IMG/VR virus record: IMGVR_UViG_3300035170_000032
Location: 1-49,037 of that record
DNA from: a virus
Reading direction: 5' to 3' (one strand)
DNA: 49,037 bases
In this document: piece after piece, positions 13,131 through 20,198 of the stretch
Layout of the letters: every line of letters starts with the position of its first letter
How positions within the stretch are numbered: the stretch's first letter is position 1
Notes under the pieces: model-generated
What the model saw: only the letters and a program-made list of their open reading frames with translations
Database searches by the model: none
What the model was told of the DNA's origin: nothing
Made by a program: the position numbers and the translations under genes

Positions 13131-13205
13131 GTGGTATTTTCGGCTATGGTTGCGATGACACATATGCAACCATAGCCGAAAATACCACCTATTTGTCAAC
13201 CAAAT
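13114..13205. repeat. Perfect 40-bp inverted repeat, 12-bp loop
   Basis: 13114-13153 is the exact reverse complement of 13166-13205, with loop GATGACACATAT. It marks the end of the rightward operon. A run-on transcript would form a 40-bp RNA duplex, a good RNase III substrate, and the DNA could extrude as a cruciform. There is no U-run after it, so it is not an ordinary intrinsic terminator. Each arm contains TTGACA pointing inward, without a good -10. Confidence 0.97.
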
Positions 13206-13211
13206 CTCCCC

Positions 13212-13239
13212 TTGACTTATAAAACCAACGTGATAGAGT
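13212..13239 (+). promoter_or_regulatory. Promoter of candidate small RNA
   Basis: TTGACT (13212-13217), 16 bp, TAGAGT (13234-13239). It starts 7 bp after the big inverted repeat, with no gene in front of it, only the short hairpin transcript ending at 13304. No operator is evident. Confidence 0.6.
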
Positions 13240-13245
13240 GATCGT

Positions 13246-13304
13246 GGAGGCATCAGTCCAAAACCTTTGATGCAGTGAAAAGTCAGGGGAAACCCTGGCT
13301 TTTT
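13246..13304 (+). ncRNA. Candidate phage small RNA, about 60 nt
   Basis: From the predicted start near 13246, hairpin 1 is GCATCA (13250-13255) with TGATGC (13268-13273) around a 12-nt loop, GTCCAAAACCTT. A short AGTGAAA linker follows, then the terminator hairpin. No start codon with a ribosome site lies inside. The promoter-two hairpins-terminator layout is that of a stand-alone regulatory RNA. The exposed loop is the likely pairing region; its target is unknown. Confidence 0.55.
13281..13304 (+). terminator. Intrinsic terminator of the small RNA
   Basis: AGTCAGGG (13281-13288), GAAA tetraloop, CCCTGGCT (13293-13300) and then TTTTT: an 8-bp stem with one G-U pair. It faces the stop of the leftward gene at 13369. 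Confidence 0.85.
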
Positions 13305-13368
13305 GCATTTTAGGGAATAGAATCAAAACTGCATATTAGCTGTTATGGAACAGATAAGCTAGCTTATA

Positions 13369-14154
13369 TTATTTTCCATACTGGCGATATGCTAATCCGC
13401 AAAGCAAATCACAATCAATAGGTTTTTCTTTTTCAAAAAATCCAGCATTTGGATCTAACTCATCCAGATAAACCGGAATTGCCTTTCTTCCTTCCTCTTC
13501 TTTTTTATTTAACGCGCGCCCTATCAGACGCTCAAGCTTTGCCATACGATCAAATTGCTCTGGAAAATCTATGCGTATTTTATTCCAATAACCCATTCCT
13601 CCCTTAACACAACCTATGCAATTATTATGACCATACGGAGTACCAGACTTTTGCTGTCTATACATGAAAGGAAGTTCGATTCCAGCATCTTGCAATATCG
13701 CCTTACAATTCTCGCTGGTGAGCATTCCTTCTAGGAGGGGCAATTCCAAATCGATTGATGGATTTTGTTGCCTAAATCGCTCAATACGGTTATTTTCATC
13801 ATATGTATATCCAAAAATCTGTATATCATCTGATCGCTGGAAATTCTTACGTATTTCTTTTTTTAATAAATTTGTACATGGAGCGCCATTTATTCCGGTA
13901 AGAAATTTTTTTCTTTCAAAAACCTCCCATATATTATTGTAATCAGGAGATTTTAATATGATTATTTCGTGATTGAACCATTTTTTACAATCACTTAAGA
14001 AGCGCATATTATCAGGGTGTTCGCTGCCAGTATCACAATAAGCAACAATTATTTCATGATCGTGTTTATATTTTTGAATCGCCATTTTCGCTGCTACGGC
14101 TGATGTTGCACCACAAGAAAACCAACATATAACTCTTTGATTATCGAAACTCAC
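13369..14154 (-). CDS. PAPS-reductase-like ATP-pyrophosphatase
   Basis: It encodes 261 aa. The N-terminus VICWFSCGATSAVAAKMA is a PP-loop (SGG-x-TS type), followed by AYCDTGSEHPDNMRF. The C-terminal half has CIGC about residue 181 and CDLLCG near the end, which could ligate an Fe-S cluster. The family covers CysH, DndC and many phage proteins. The phage members' substrate is not established; sulfur chemistry on nucleic acid or sulfur assimilation are the options. It is the last gene of the leftward block starting at about 17386. Confidence 0.8.
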   Translation of the reverse strand: MSFDNQRVICWFSCGATSAVAAKMAIQKYKHDHEIIVAYCDTGSEHPDNMRFLSDCKKWFNHEIIILKSPDYNNIWEVFERKKFLTGINGAPCTNLLKKEIRKNFQRSDDIQIFGYTYDENNRIERFRQQNPSIDLELPLLEGMLTSENCKAILQDAGIELPFMYRQQKSGTPYGHNNCIGCVKGGMGYWNKIRIDFPEQFDRMAKLERLIGRALNKKEEEGRKAIPVYLDELDPNAGFFEKEKPIDCDLLCGLAYRQYGK

Positions 14155-14183
14155 GCTAACTCCCTCCCCTTCTCAGTTATTGC

Positions 14184-14576
14184 CTAAATCACTTCTTGCC
14201 TAATAACAATTAGGTCATCTTTTTTGGTTCTGGTAGTTTTTATCATACTCCCTTCTATGTACGTTGCCTTCAGATTATTCTTTAATTCTTTAGGAATATT
14301 GTAATAAAACCGAGAGAATGAAAAACCCAACTCATCATGTTTTTCCGAAATAAAAAATTGGTTATCGCGCAAATATTTATTTCCTTTGCGATAAAAGATA
14401 CGATTTCCGCCTCCGCTGCGAGTAACTATGACTAAATATGAAAAATCACTGCGTATCCAGATACTATCGGGAACGGGTATTGAATCAAAATCAATACCAA
14501 GTGCCTGTATCAATTTCAGTGAAAAATCATCAAATCCGGCATTTCTGTTATAAGCCATTGGGTCTAAAGTACTCAT
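14184..14576 (-). CDS. Hypothetical protein
   Basis: It encodes 130 aa with GGGAGGGAG upstream of the ATG, which overlaps the preceding stop (ATGA). Mixed alpha/beta composition, rich in aromatic and Arg residues (RSDFSYLVIVTRSGGGNRIF). No family is recognised. Confidence 0.65.
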   Translation of the reverse strand: MSTLDPMAYNRNAGFDDFSLKLIQALGIDFDSIPVPDSIWIRSDFSYLVIVTRSGGGNRIFYRKGNKYLRDNQFFISEKHDELGFSFSRFYYNIPKELKNNLKATYIEGSMIKTTRTKKDDLIVIRQEVI

Positions 14577-14758
14577 GTTAGCTCCCTCCCCTGCAACTCC
14601 TTTTCAGCCCACCGCACACTCTCGGCAAGAACCTCGCATTCGGATTTAGCCTGATGATTCATTCCGCCACCGATAGTCTCTAAAACTATTGCAGCTTTTT
14701 GAAGGGCTATGAGGCGTAATTTATATAAGCTTTTGTCAACCTGTTCTTCTAAGTTCAT
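14573..14758 (-). CDS. Small helical hypothetical protein
   Basis: It encodes 61 aa from ATG 14758, which overlaps the upstream stop (ATGA); an ATG at 14776 is less likely. Helical, ending in VRWAEKELQGRELT. Unknown. Confidence 0.6.
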   Translation of the reverse strand: MNLEEQVDKSLYKLRLIALQKAAIVLETIGGGMNHQAKSECEVLAESVRWAEKELQGRELT

Positions 14759-14970
14759 TGTTTCATTCTCCACCATTCAAGAAATTTTTCTGCAAAATTA
14801 TCATTCTTATCAAAAAGAATGTCCTCCCCGTTTCCTATGCCAATAAGTACCTGATTATTATCAATATTATGATGAACATAGCGAATATGAGATCGAACAA
14901 GACAAGTAATTATGGTAACTTCAAAACGGGTTTTTACTTCAAAAACGAAATGCTCGTAGGTGGTTTTCAT
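14755..14970 (-). CDS. Hypothetical protein
   Basis: It encodes 71 aa. Beta-rich first half, and a C-terminal FAEKFLEWWRMK helix. Overlaps genes on both sides by 4 bases. Unknown. Confidence 0.6.
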   Translation of the reverse strand: MKTTYEHFVFEVKTRFEVTIITCLVRSHIRYVHHNIDNNQVLIGIGNGEDILFDKNDNFAEKFLEWWRMKQ

Positions 14971-15134
14971 GGTTTCGTCATCCTATCCAGCCAAAGAACC
15001 ACCATACTAGTTGTTCCAGCAAGAATGTAATATAAAGCACCACCGCCATGTACAATATTATAAATATCCCAACCGATGAAACCTCCGTTGAATATGTAAG
15101 ATAAAAATATCCCTAACTCAATTCTCACTCTCAT
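14967..15134 (-). CDS. Small membrane protein (55 aa)
   Basis: ATG 15134 overlaps the upstream stop region, and its TGA overlaps the next ATG (14970). Two hydrophobic segments, residues ~6-22 and 33-49 (LYYILAGTTSMVVLWL), are split by a Gly/His turn. Supported by tight packing in the operon. Confidence 0.55.
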   Translation of the reverse strand: MRVRIELGIFLSYIFNGGFIGWDIYNIVHGGGALYYILAGTTSMVVLWLDRMTKP

Positions 15135-15427
15135 ACTGCCAACTCCAATTGCCTATTATTATTCTGCGTCACGGCCTGCCTGATTTTACCACATTCAGCC
15201 CGGTAAGCACTAAAATCCCCCTCCCCGCCCGTCATCATGATATTATTTAAATGACGGCAATTTTTGCAGAAAACCTGCAAAATACCGTATGATTCTGCTT
15301 TTGGTAGTGGAAATTCACACGCATTCACCGCACCACGTGATACATCATAAAGTTTGTTCTGGCATGGTATGTCGGGAAATGACGGCTCACCATCAAGAGG
15401 TTTGAATTTTATGCTATATGATGTCAT
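15131..15427 (-). CDS. Hypothetical Cys-containing protein
   Basis: It encodes 98 aa from ATG 15427 with AGGG upstream; an ATG at 15478 would overlap the previous gene deeply. Four Cys, including FCKNCRHL in a CxxC setting, suggest metal binding. Unknown family. Confidence 0.6.
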   Translation of the reverse strand: MTSYSIKFKPLDGEPSFPDIPCQNKLYDVSRGAVNACEFPLPKAESYGILQVFCKNCRHLNNIMMTGGEGDFSAYRAECGKIRQAVTQNNNRQLELAV

Positions 15428-15596
15428 TCGTTGCCCTAACCGTACTGCCCTGCCTATTATCCAGATGCTGTTCTTCAAATTTTTTGTATTGTTCTGGATA
15501 GTAAAGCTCTATATAAGTGAGAATTGCATCATCCCCATTAGGAACAATCCGTATACAATAAAGGACTTTTTCTATTAGGCCGTCGAGTTCTTTCAT
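15414..15596 (-). CDS. Hypothetical acidic small protein
   Basis: It encodes 60 aa. Its ATG overlaps the upstream stop and its end overlaps the next gene by 14 bases. The segment YIELYYPEQYKKFEEQHLDN is helical. Unknown. Confidence 0.55.
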   Translation of the reverse strand: MKELDGLIEKVLYCIRIVPNGDDAILTYIELYYPEQYKKFEEQHLDNRQGSTVRATNDII

Positions 15597-16195
15597 GCCG
15601 CTACCTCCAAAACCTTTAGTTGCCGTGCCAATGATTGTACTTCGGAAGTGACATAATCCATATTACGGTATACGTCTCTAAATCCTTCCGACATTTCTGG
15701 ATGCTTAGGAAAATCAGGCATAGTTTTAAATAATGCATTTATTGCCGGCATATAATCGAACAGATGGGCTGTATCAAAACCTAACCACCAAACATTATCA
15801 TTACTTGGATCAATATGACAGATACCACGACTTTCATCGCCGCTAAGACATGGCTCAGCAAATGTTATTCCGCCATGGACACTTATTTCACAATCATCTC
15901 CATCTTTTCCGAAACACGGATGACTTTCTGAAACACCAACATAGCCACATAAGCTACCAGTATGTGGAGTGCGCACTATCAAGCATGGATATCCTGTTTC
16001 TTCATCGCGCCATTGCCGTTTGTCAGGCTCATTTTGCCATTCACCTTCGCCCCAGGTTGATTTGTCTATTGTTGTGTATTCTAGTGTTTGCATCGAATTA
16101 GCCGAAATGGGGTTATCTATAGCGTGCTTGATAATTTCTTTTGCCGCACCGATAACATCCTTGCCATTACCGGTTATTGTGATTGTTCTTTCCAT
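15593..16195 (-). CDS. Conserved phage hypothetical protein (WGEG/HGGITF type)
   Basis: It encodes 200 aa from ATG 16195, with GAGGAGAGGA upstream. Core blocks: TWGEGEWQNEPDKRQWRDEE, GYPCLIVRTPHTGSLCGYVG, HPCFGKDGDDCEISVHGGIT and VWWLGFDTAH. These blocks recur in many unrelated phage genomes, and the conserved Cys/His/Asp suggest a metal or nucleotide site. Its function is not known to me. Confidence 0.7.
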   Translation of the reverse strand: MERTITITGNGKDVIGAAKEIIKHAIDNPISANSMQTLEYTTIDKSTWGEGEWQNEPDKRQWRDEETGYPCLIVRTPHTGSLCGYVGVSESHPCFGKDGDDCEISVHGGITFAEPCLSGDESRGICHIDPSNDNVWWLGFDTAHLFDYMPAINALFKTMPDFPKHPEMSEGFRDVYRNMDYVTSEVQSLARQLKVLEVAA

Positions 16196-16206
16196 TATTC
16201 CTCTCC

Positions 16207-16350
16207 TCACCAGCATTGATAAACATTATTCGCATTAACCACCTGCTCTTTTCGCATGCGCTCAATGATCTTTAATGCCCTGTTATAGCCTTTTGAAACG
16301 ATGGATAGGGCTTCTGTGTAGAGGGTATCGTCGTTAGTGAGTGTGGTCAT
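16207..16350 (-). CDS. Mini FtsK-gamma-like winged helix (47 aa)
   Basis: It starts at ATG 16350 overlapping the upstream stop. The pattern LYTEALSIVSKGYNRALKII then ERMRKEQVV recalls the FtsK gamma domain (GYNRAARLI-x-x-ME-x-EGIV), which binds KOPS/FRS sequences near dif. It is shorter than a normal gamma domain and lacks the motor. It might bind host KOPS-like DNA or compete with FtsK. The resemblance is by eye. Confidence 0.5.
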   Translation of the reverse strand: MTTLTNDDTLYTEALSIVSKGYNRALKIIERMRKEQVVNANNVYQCW

Positions 16351-16517
16351 TGATTTTTTTCCAATTTCAATAATAATCCATCAAATCTACTACTAAGATG
16401 GGATTGATAAATTGCAATATCTTGCAGTCTGTCGCGTATGATTTGATCGGCCTCTTGAATAAGTATCATGTATTTAAATACATATTTGAGATCTGCTAGT
16501 ATTTCTTCTCTGGTCAT
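16347..16517 (-). CDS. Small helical hypothetical protein
   Basis: It encodes 56 aa between the RHH gene and the FtsK-gamma-like gene, overlapping both by one to four bases. Predicted as one long helix pair (EEILADLKYVFKYMILIQEA). Unknown. Confidence 0.5.
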   Translation of the reverse strand: MTREEILADLKYVFKYMILIQEADQIIRDRLQDIAIYQSHLSSRFDGLLLKLEKNQ

Positions 16518-16711
16518 TATTTGTATTCCTTCTCAATCAAATCCATAATTTGCCGTATAATTCCTATCCCAGTATCAAGCTTTCTTTGAGCGATTTTTCT
16601 ATGTAGCTCCTTACTTAATTTAAGAGGAACATGCACTATATCCCCTTCTAAACTTCTAATATCAATAGGTTTTTTATTGCTACTAGGGCGACCCGCTTGT
16701 GTTCCTTTCAT
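16517..16711 (-). CDS. Ribbon-helix-helix protein, likely ParA partner
   Basis: It encodes 64 aa. A basic N-terminal tail (GTQAGRPSSNKKP) leads to VHVPLKLSKELHRKIAQRKL, an RHH core. ParF-type partition systems pair a small ParA with just such a protein (ParG-like), whose flexible tail stimulates the ATPase. It lies 42 bp downstream of parA with an ATTAAATAA site between. Centromere binding is inferred. Confidence 0.7.
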   Translation of the reverse strand: MKGTQAGRPSSNKKPIDIRSLEGDIVHVPLKLSKELHRKIAQRKLDTGIGIIRQIMDLIEKEYK

Positions 16712-16736
16712 GATTTACCAATGATTTAGTTTAAAG

Positions 16737-16769
16737 ATTAAATAACAATATAATTATTCAATTAAATAA
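16737..16769. repeat. ATTAAATAA repeats downstream of parA
   Basis: Two exact ATTAAATAA copies (16737-16745 and 16761-16769) with the same orientation, 24 bp apart. The second lies in the last codons of parA. With the upstream copies, they may form part of the centromere or operator. Confidence 0.5.
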
Positions 16770-17386
16770 TCAATAGATTCTTTCATTATTTGATTTATTT
16801 CTTGCGCTGCTTCACCTTGCGGATTTTCATCAAATACACTATTACCTATAGCTGCCGACGATGGATAAATAACACGCTGGTGGGTTCGACCATTGAGAAT
16901 GGGAAGTTCGTAACCACGTAATACATCCACCACATCATTACCTATCTTAGTTCCCTTAATGGCGCGGCTAATAACAAATGCCGCTTTTAACTGTCCGTTT
17001 GTTATAGATATTCGATCCTGTACAAGTTTTACCAGGGCTTCGGTACCCCATATATCATATGCCGAAGGAGTTACCGGTATTAATACGAGATTCGCAGCTT
17101 TCATTGCACTAATAGATAGACTATCGGCTTGTGGGGCACCATCGATAATAACGATATCTCTTTTTCTGATATCCTTTATAACCTTTTCAATAATGGGCTT
17201 ATTTACCGGATGAACATCGATAGGATGATCCTCTTTTGCACTCCACCAATCATAGGAGCTACCTTGTGGATCAGAATCAATCAATAAAACATCCTTTTTT
17301 GAACGATGAAACGCAGAGGCAAGATTAGTAGATATTGTAGTCTTTCCAGAACCACCCTTTTGATTTAATACAGCTATAACATACAT
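16754..17386 (-). CDS. parA: ParA/ParF-type partition ATPase
   Basis: It encodes 210 aa, the short ParF/type Ib size without an N-terminal HTH. Deviant Walker A KGGSGKTT at residues 10-17, LLIDSDPQGS (Walker A'), VIIDGAPQ (Walker B). It would use ATP-dependent gradients on the nucleoid to place replicon copies. With the RHH gene and no integrase in the window, it points to extrachromosomal prophage maintenance. Its start overlaps a TTATTTAAT repeat, suggesting autoregulation. Confidence 0.9.
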   Translation of the reverse strand: MYVIAVLNQKGGSGKTTISTNLASAFHRSKKDVLLIDSDPQGSSYDWWSAKEDHPIDVHPVNKPIIEKVIKDIRKRDIVIIDGAPQADSLSISAMKAANLVLIPVTPSAYDIWGTEALVKLVQDRISITNGQLKAAFVISRAIKGTKIGNDVVDVLRGYELPILNGRTHQRVIYPSSAAIGNSVFDENPQGEAAQEINQIMKESIDYLIE

Positions 17387-17410
17387 TATTTAATTATTCC
17401 GTTATTTAAT
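17386..17410. repeat. TTATTTAAT repeats at the parA start
   Basis: Two exact copies (17386-17394 and 17402-17410), 16 bp apart, are the reverse complement of the ATTAAATAA pair after parA. They are placed where an RHH partner could repress parA and seed a partition complex. Confidence 0.55.
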
Positions 17411-17421
17411 TATAAAATGTT

Positions 17422-17449
17422 TTGACAAAATGATTTTATGATTTATAAA
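17422..17449 (+). promoter_or_regulatory. Promoter of the conversion operon
   Basis: TTGACA (17422-17427), 16 bp, TATAAA (17444-17449), near-consensus. It should drive the metallophosphoesterase and acyltransferase genes. It is divergent from parA, sharing the AT-rich gap with the repeats. Confidence 0.75.
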
Positions 17450-17478
17450 CATAATAATTATAAATGCAAGAGGAAAAT

Positions 17479-17973
17479 ATGGTCACCACATTCGTAATGG
17501 GAGATACTCACCTAGGGCAAGAAAGTATCCTAACATTCAAACGCAAAGATGGTTCGCCATTGCGGGAATTCAGCAGTATTGAGGAGCATGACGAATATAT
17601 CATCGAGCAATGGAACAAGACCGTGCGCCCACAAGATAAAGTTTATCACTGTGGGGATGTAACCATGCACAGACGATTCTTACCTCTGTGCACACGTCTA
17701 AATGGCCATAAACGGCTTGTAATGGGAAATCACGATGAGCATGGGGTAAAGGAGTATTTAAAGTATTTTGAAGAGCTTTATGGAAGTCGGGTGCTTGATG
17801 GGATTATCATAACTCATATCCCAATACATACCGATTGCGTAGCGCGTTTCAAGGTTAATGTACATGGTCATCTTCATGCCAATGTGATTGACGACCCACG
17901 TTATATCAATGTGAGTTGTGAGCAGGTAGGATATACGCCGGTGAGCTTAGAGGAAATAAGGGCGAGATTGTGA
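17479..17973 (+). CDS. Calcineurin-like metallophosphoesterase
   Basis: It encodes 164 aa from ATG 17479 with AAGAGGA 7 nt upstream. Complete motif set: GDTHLG (about 8-13), CGDV, GNHDEHG, THIPIH and GHLH. The two-metal phosphoesterase fold is clear. Phage members of this small YfcE-like group act on phosphodiesters or dinucleotides in some cases; the substrate here is unknown. It is first in an operon with a GTG-start gene and an acyltransferase. Confidence 0.85.
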   Translation: MVTTFVMGDTHLGQESILTFKRKDGSPLREFSSIEEHDEYIIEQWNKTVRPQDKVYHCGDVTMHRRFLPLCTRLNGHKRLVMGNHDEHGVKEYLKYFEELYGSRVLDGIIITHIPIHTDCVARFKVNVHGHLHANVIDDPRYINVSCEQVGYTPVSLEEIRARL

Positions 17974-18095
17974 AAGAAATAGGGGACAGACAAGAAACTA
18001 TCGAACTGGACAAAATAACGAAAATGTCAGATGAGAAATTAATATTAATGCTGCCTCTGATAATCGAAGCTTACTTAGAAAAATGCGAGCAATGA
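17970..18095 (+). CDS. Small linker protein, GTG start
   Basis: It encodes 41 aa from GTG 17970, which overlaps the previous stop (GTGA), and ends overlapping the acyltransferase ATG. Helical (MSDEKLILMLPLIIEAYLEK). Real by packing, but otherwise uncharacterised. Confidence 0.45.
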   Translation: MKEIGDRQETIELDKITKMSDEKLILMLPLIIEAYLEKCEQ

Positions 18096-19216
18096 AAGAA
18101 ATTGACGGACTAACCGGCCTCCGAGGCTATGCTGCATTATGGATAATGTTGTTTCATTCATTAACCATCATCACACCATTTTACGGCACCGCAAAGAAAT
18201 ACCCATTCACGGGCATTATTGGCGTAGACATGTTTTTCGTACTGTCGGGATTTTTGCTATTTATACCGTTTGCAGATGCCCTAATAGCAGAAATACCTAT
18301 ACCTGATACTAGTATCATGTATTATTTTAAAAAACGCTTCTTGCGCATATTTCCGGCCTATTACGCGCAAATAGCAATTCTTGCAGGGCTTTCATTAGCG
18401 GGGGTTTATGAAGTGCAACCGCCCTCTGTATGGATAGCTCATATTTTCATGGTGCATAATTTTTATTCTGGATGGGCTAAAGCAATAAATGGGGTGTGGT
18501 GGACACTTGCACCGGAGTTTGATTTTTATTTGGTGCTGCCGTTACTGTTCTTGTTAATAAGAAAAAAAGGAATGGATTGGTTCATACTATCAGCCATACA
18601 GCTATCAATAGTTTATAAATTAATCATATTTCCTCATATAACAAACATGGATGATGGGTATAAACAATATATGTTAGGCCAATTACCAGGCAGGATTGAT
18701 CTTTTCGCAATTGGGATGACCGCAGCTTTTATTTATCGCAAATATTACGATCAACTGCGGAATTTTCCTAATGCAGAAAAGATTATGGTTTTGGCGGGGA
18801 TTATTGGAATTGGTGGATTTTACTTGGTGATGACATCATTAGGGCGTGGAGTATATTACGGCGGTCACTGGAGTCTTTACATAGCAGAAACGATTTATGG
18901 GTTAATCGCAGCTATTTTGATATTGGGGATTACTTTGAATGGTGGAATCGGAAAGGCGATATTTTCTAATAGGGTGATGGTTTATTTCGGCACGGTGAGC
19001 TATAGCATTTATCTATGGCATGTGCCTATTTTGCGCATGATCTTTGAAAATAAATCAGTTGTGGCGGCATTGAATGGAGGCTTGAAAGCGGGGATTATAG
19101 TGATGTACGTGGGGATCGTATTTGCGGTATCGCATTTATCCTACAGATGGATTGAAAAGCCGTTTATACGTCTAAGCCATGTAAAGAGCAGCCTCAGCCG
19201 CCCTGCGATGAACTAA
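18092..19216 (+). CDS. Acyltransferase 3 family membrane protein
   Basis: It encodes 374 aa. ATG 18092 overlaps the previous stop. An OafA/YrhL-like integral membrane acyltransferase: GLTGLRGYAALWIMLFHS at the start, GVDMFFVLSGFLL, KKRFLRIFPAYYAQI, then about ten membrane helices and YSIYLWHVPI. These proteins add acetyl groups to surface glycans. In prophages such genes often change the host O-antigen and block superinfection (lysogenic conversion), the likely role here. The 3' end overlaps the endolysin gene on the other strand by 45 bp. Confidence 0.85.
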   Translation: MKEIDGLTGLRGYAALWIMLFHSLTIITPFYGTAKKYPFTGIIGVDMFFVLSGFLLFIPFADALIAEIPIPDTSIMYYFKKRFLRIFPAYYAQIAILAGLSLAGVYEVQPPSVWIAHIFMVHNFYSGWAKAINGVWWTLAPEFDFYLVLPLLFLLIRKKGMDWFILSAIQLSIVYKLIIFPHITNMDDGYKQYMLGQLPGRIDLFAIGMTAAFIYRKYYDQLRNFPNAEKIMVLAGIIGIGGFYLVMTSLGRGVYYGGHWSLYIAETIYGLIAAILILGITLNGGIGKAIFSNRVMVYFGTVSYSIYLWHVPILRMIFENKSVVAALNGGLKAGIIVMYVGIVFAVSHLSYRWIEKPFIRLSHVKSSLSRPAMN

Positions 19217-19600
19217 ACCGGCAACCTTCCTACCACCGGACCAAACATACCGCATAAACTCCATTTTAACGTCATCATCACCGCGATTTATGCGGCTGCG
19301 AAGGGTGGACCGCTGTAAGATTCCGGCACCGAGATTGTAGGTAAATGACAATAAGGCCGCATGTTGATTTTCGTTCAGTTGTCGCTTGATTAGTCTTGCT
19401 ACTGCTGCCGCTGCTACTTGCATATCGGATGCAAGCAAGCTCTCGGCCTCTTGCTGCGTGATCACGGTGAACTCTTCACTGGGCTTTATCAGGTGACCTA
19501 TACCGATTGTGAGAAGTCCTGCACTGTCTTTATATGGGCGCAACAGGCATCCCTCGGCATCACGGATAAAATCTATCGCGATTTGGGGAATTTTGATCAT
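19172..19600 (-). CDS. T4-type lysozyme endolysin (GH24)
   Basis: It encodes 142 aa. The catalytic triad spacing equals that of T4 lysozyme: Glu16, Asp25, Thr31 in DAEGCLLRPYKDSAGLLTIG. ALLSFTYNLGAG and the C-terminal GLVHRRAAEAALY are also typical. No signal peptide or SAR helix, so it needs the holin. It hydrolyses peptidoglycan at lysis. It is separated from the holin by a rightward four-gene island, so its transcription must cross that island or start in the 19601-19712 gap. Confidence 0.95.
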   Translation of the reverse strand: MIKIPQIAIDFIRDAEGCLLRPYKDSAGLLTIGIGHLIKPSEEFTVITQQEAESLLASDMQVAAAAVARLIKRQLNENQHAALLSFTYNLGAGILQRSTLRSRINRGDDDVKMEFMRYVWSGGRKVAGLVHRRAAEAALYMA

Positions 19601-19635
19601 TTTGGATATTTTTTCAAAAATAGTTATTTTATCTA

Positions 19636-19664
19636 TTGACTGTGGTTAAAATAACCACTATACT
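19636..19664 (+). promoter_or_regulatory. Promoter with palindromic operator in its spacer
   Basis: TTGACT (19636-19641), 17-bp spacer, TATACT (19659-19664). The whole spacer is a perfect palindrome, GTGGTTA-AAA-TAACCAC (19642-19658). A repressor bound there would switch the island off. The sequence differs from the TACC-N5-GGTA immunity operators, so another regulator is expected, perhaps the island's own HTH protein. Confidence 0.85.
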
Positions 19665-19712
19665 AACCTCATAAGCAACGACGAACGGGGCTAAATAATA
19701 AGGAGATAAAAA

Positions 19713-19874
19713 ATGTCAAGTTTAGTAACGCAAAAAGATTTAGATGTATGGAATGATTTATTTGGTTATTATATTGATGTAAAAGAGAATGAAAACCGGG
19801 CTATGCGCCGTGCAGAAAATGAAGAAAATCCACCAAAGAAAAGTCCTGATAACATTTTGTATGATATGCAATAA
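19713..19874 (+). CDS. Island gene 1, small acidic protein
   Basis: It encodes 53 aa with AAGGAGA 8 nt before the ATG. Aromatic helix (LDVWNDLFGYYIDV) followed by a charged, Pro-rich tail. No known family. First gene after the operator-promoter. Confidence 0.65.
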   Translation: MSSLVTQKDLDVWNDLFGYYIDVKENENRAMRRAENEENPPKKSPDNILYDMQ

Positions 19875-19890
19875 TAAGGAGATTATACAA

Positions 19891-20172
19891 ATGCGCGATA
19901 TTTTTATAAGTACAAAAGCGTCTGGTAATGATTTGATCGTTAATAAATCATTTTCCATCAATCATAAAGTAGGATGTTCGAGAAATACTTACCTTATTTA
20001 CTATAAAATAGTCAACATACCAGACGATGTTTCTGATGATAATGTTATTTTGAGTTTCAAAAAATGCCCCATTAATCCTTGTCTTGATGAACCAAACAGT
20101 TTTATTTATGAATATGAGGCAATTGATCAAGGATCAAAAACGGGAAAAATTGCGCGTCCATTTACAGCCTAA
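19891..20172 (+). CDS. Island gene 2, hypothetical beta-rich protein
   Basis: It encodes 93 aa from ATG 19891 with AAGGAG 9 nt upstream; an ATG at 19789 would overlap island gene 1 out of frame. Beta-rich and Cys-containing (three Cys). No known family. Anti-host or exclusion factor by context only. Confidence 0.65.
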   Translation: MRDIFISTKASGNDLIVNKSFSINHKVGCSRNTYLIYYKIVNIPDDVSDDNVILSFKKCPINPCLDEPNSFIYEYEAIDQGSKTGKIARPFTA

Positions 20173-20198
20173 CAACAACCCCCAACAAGGATAAAACA

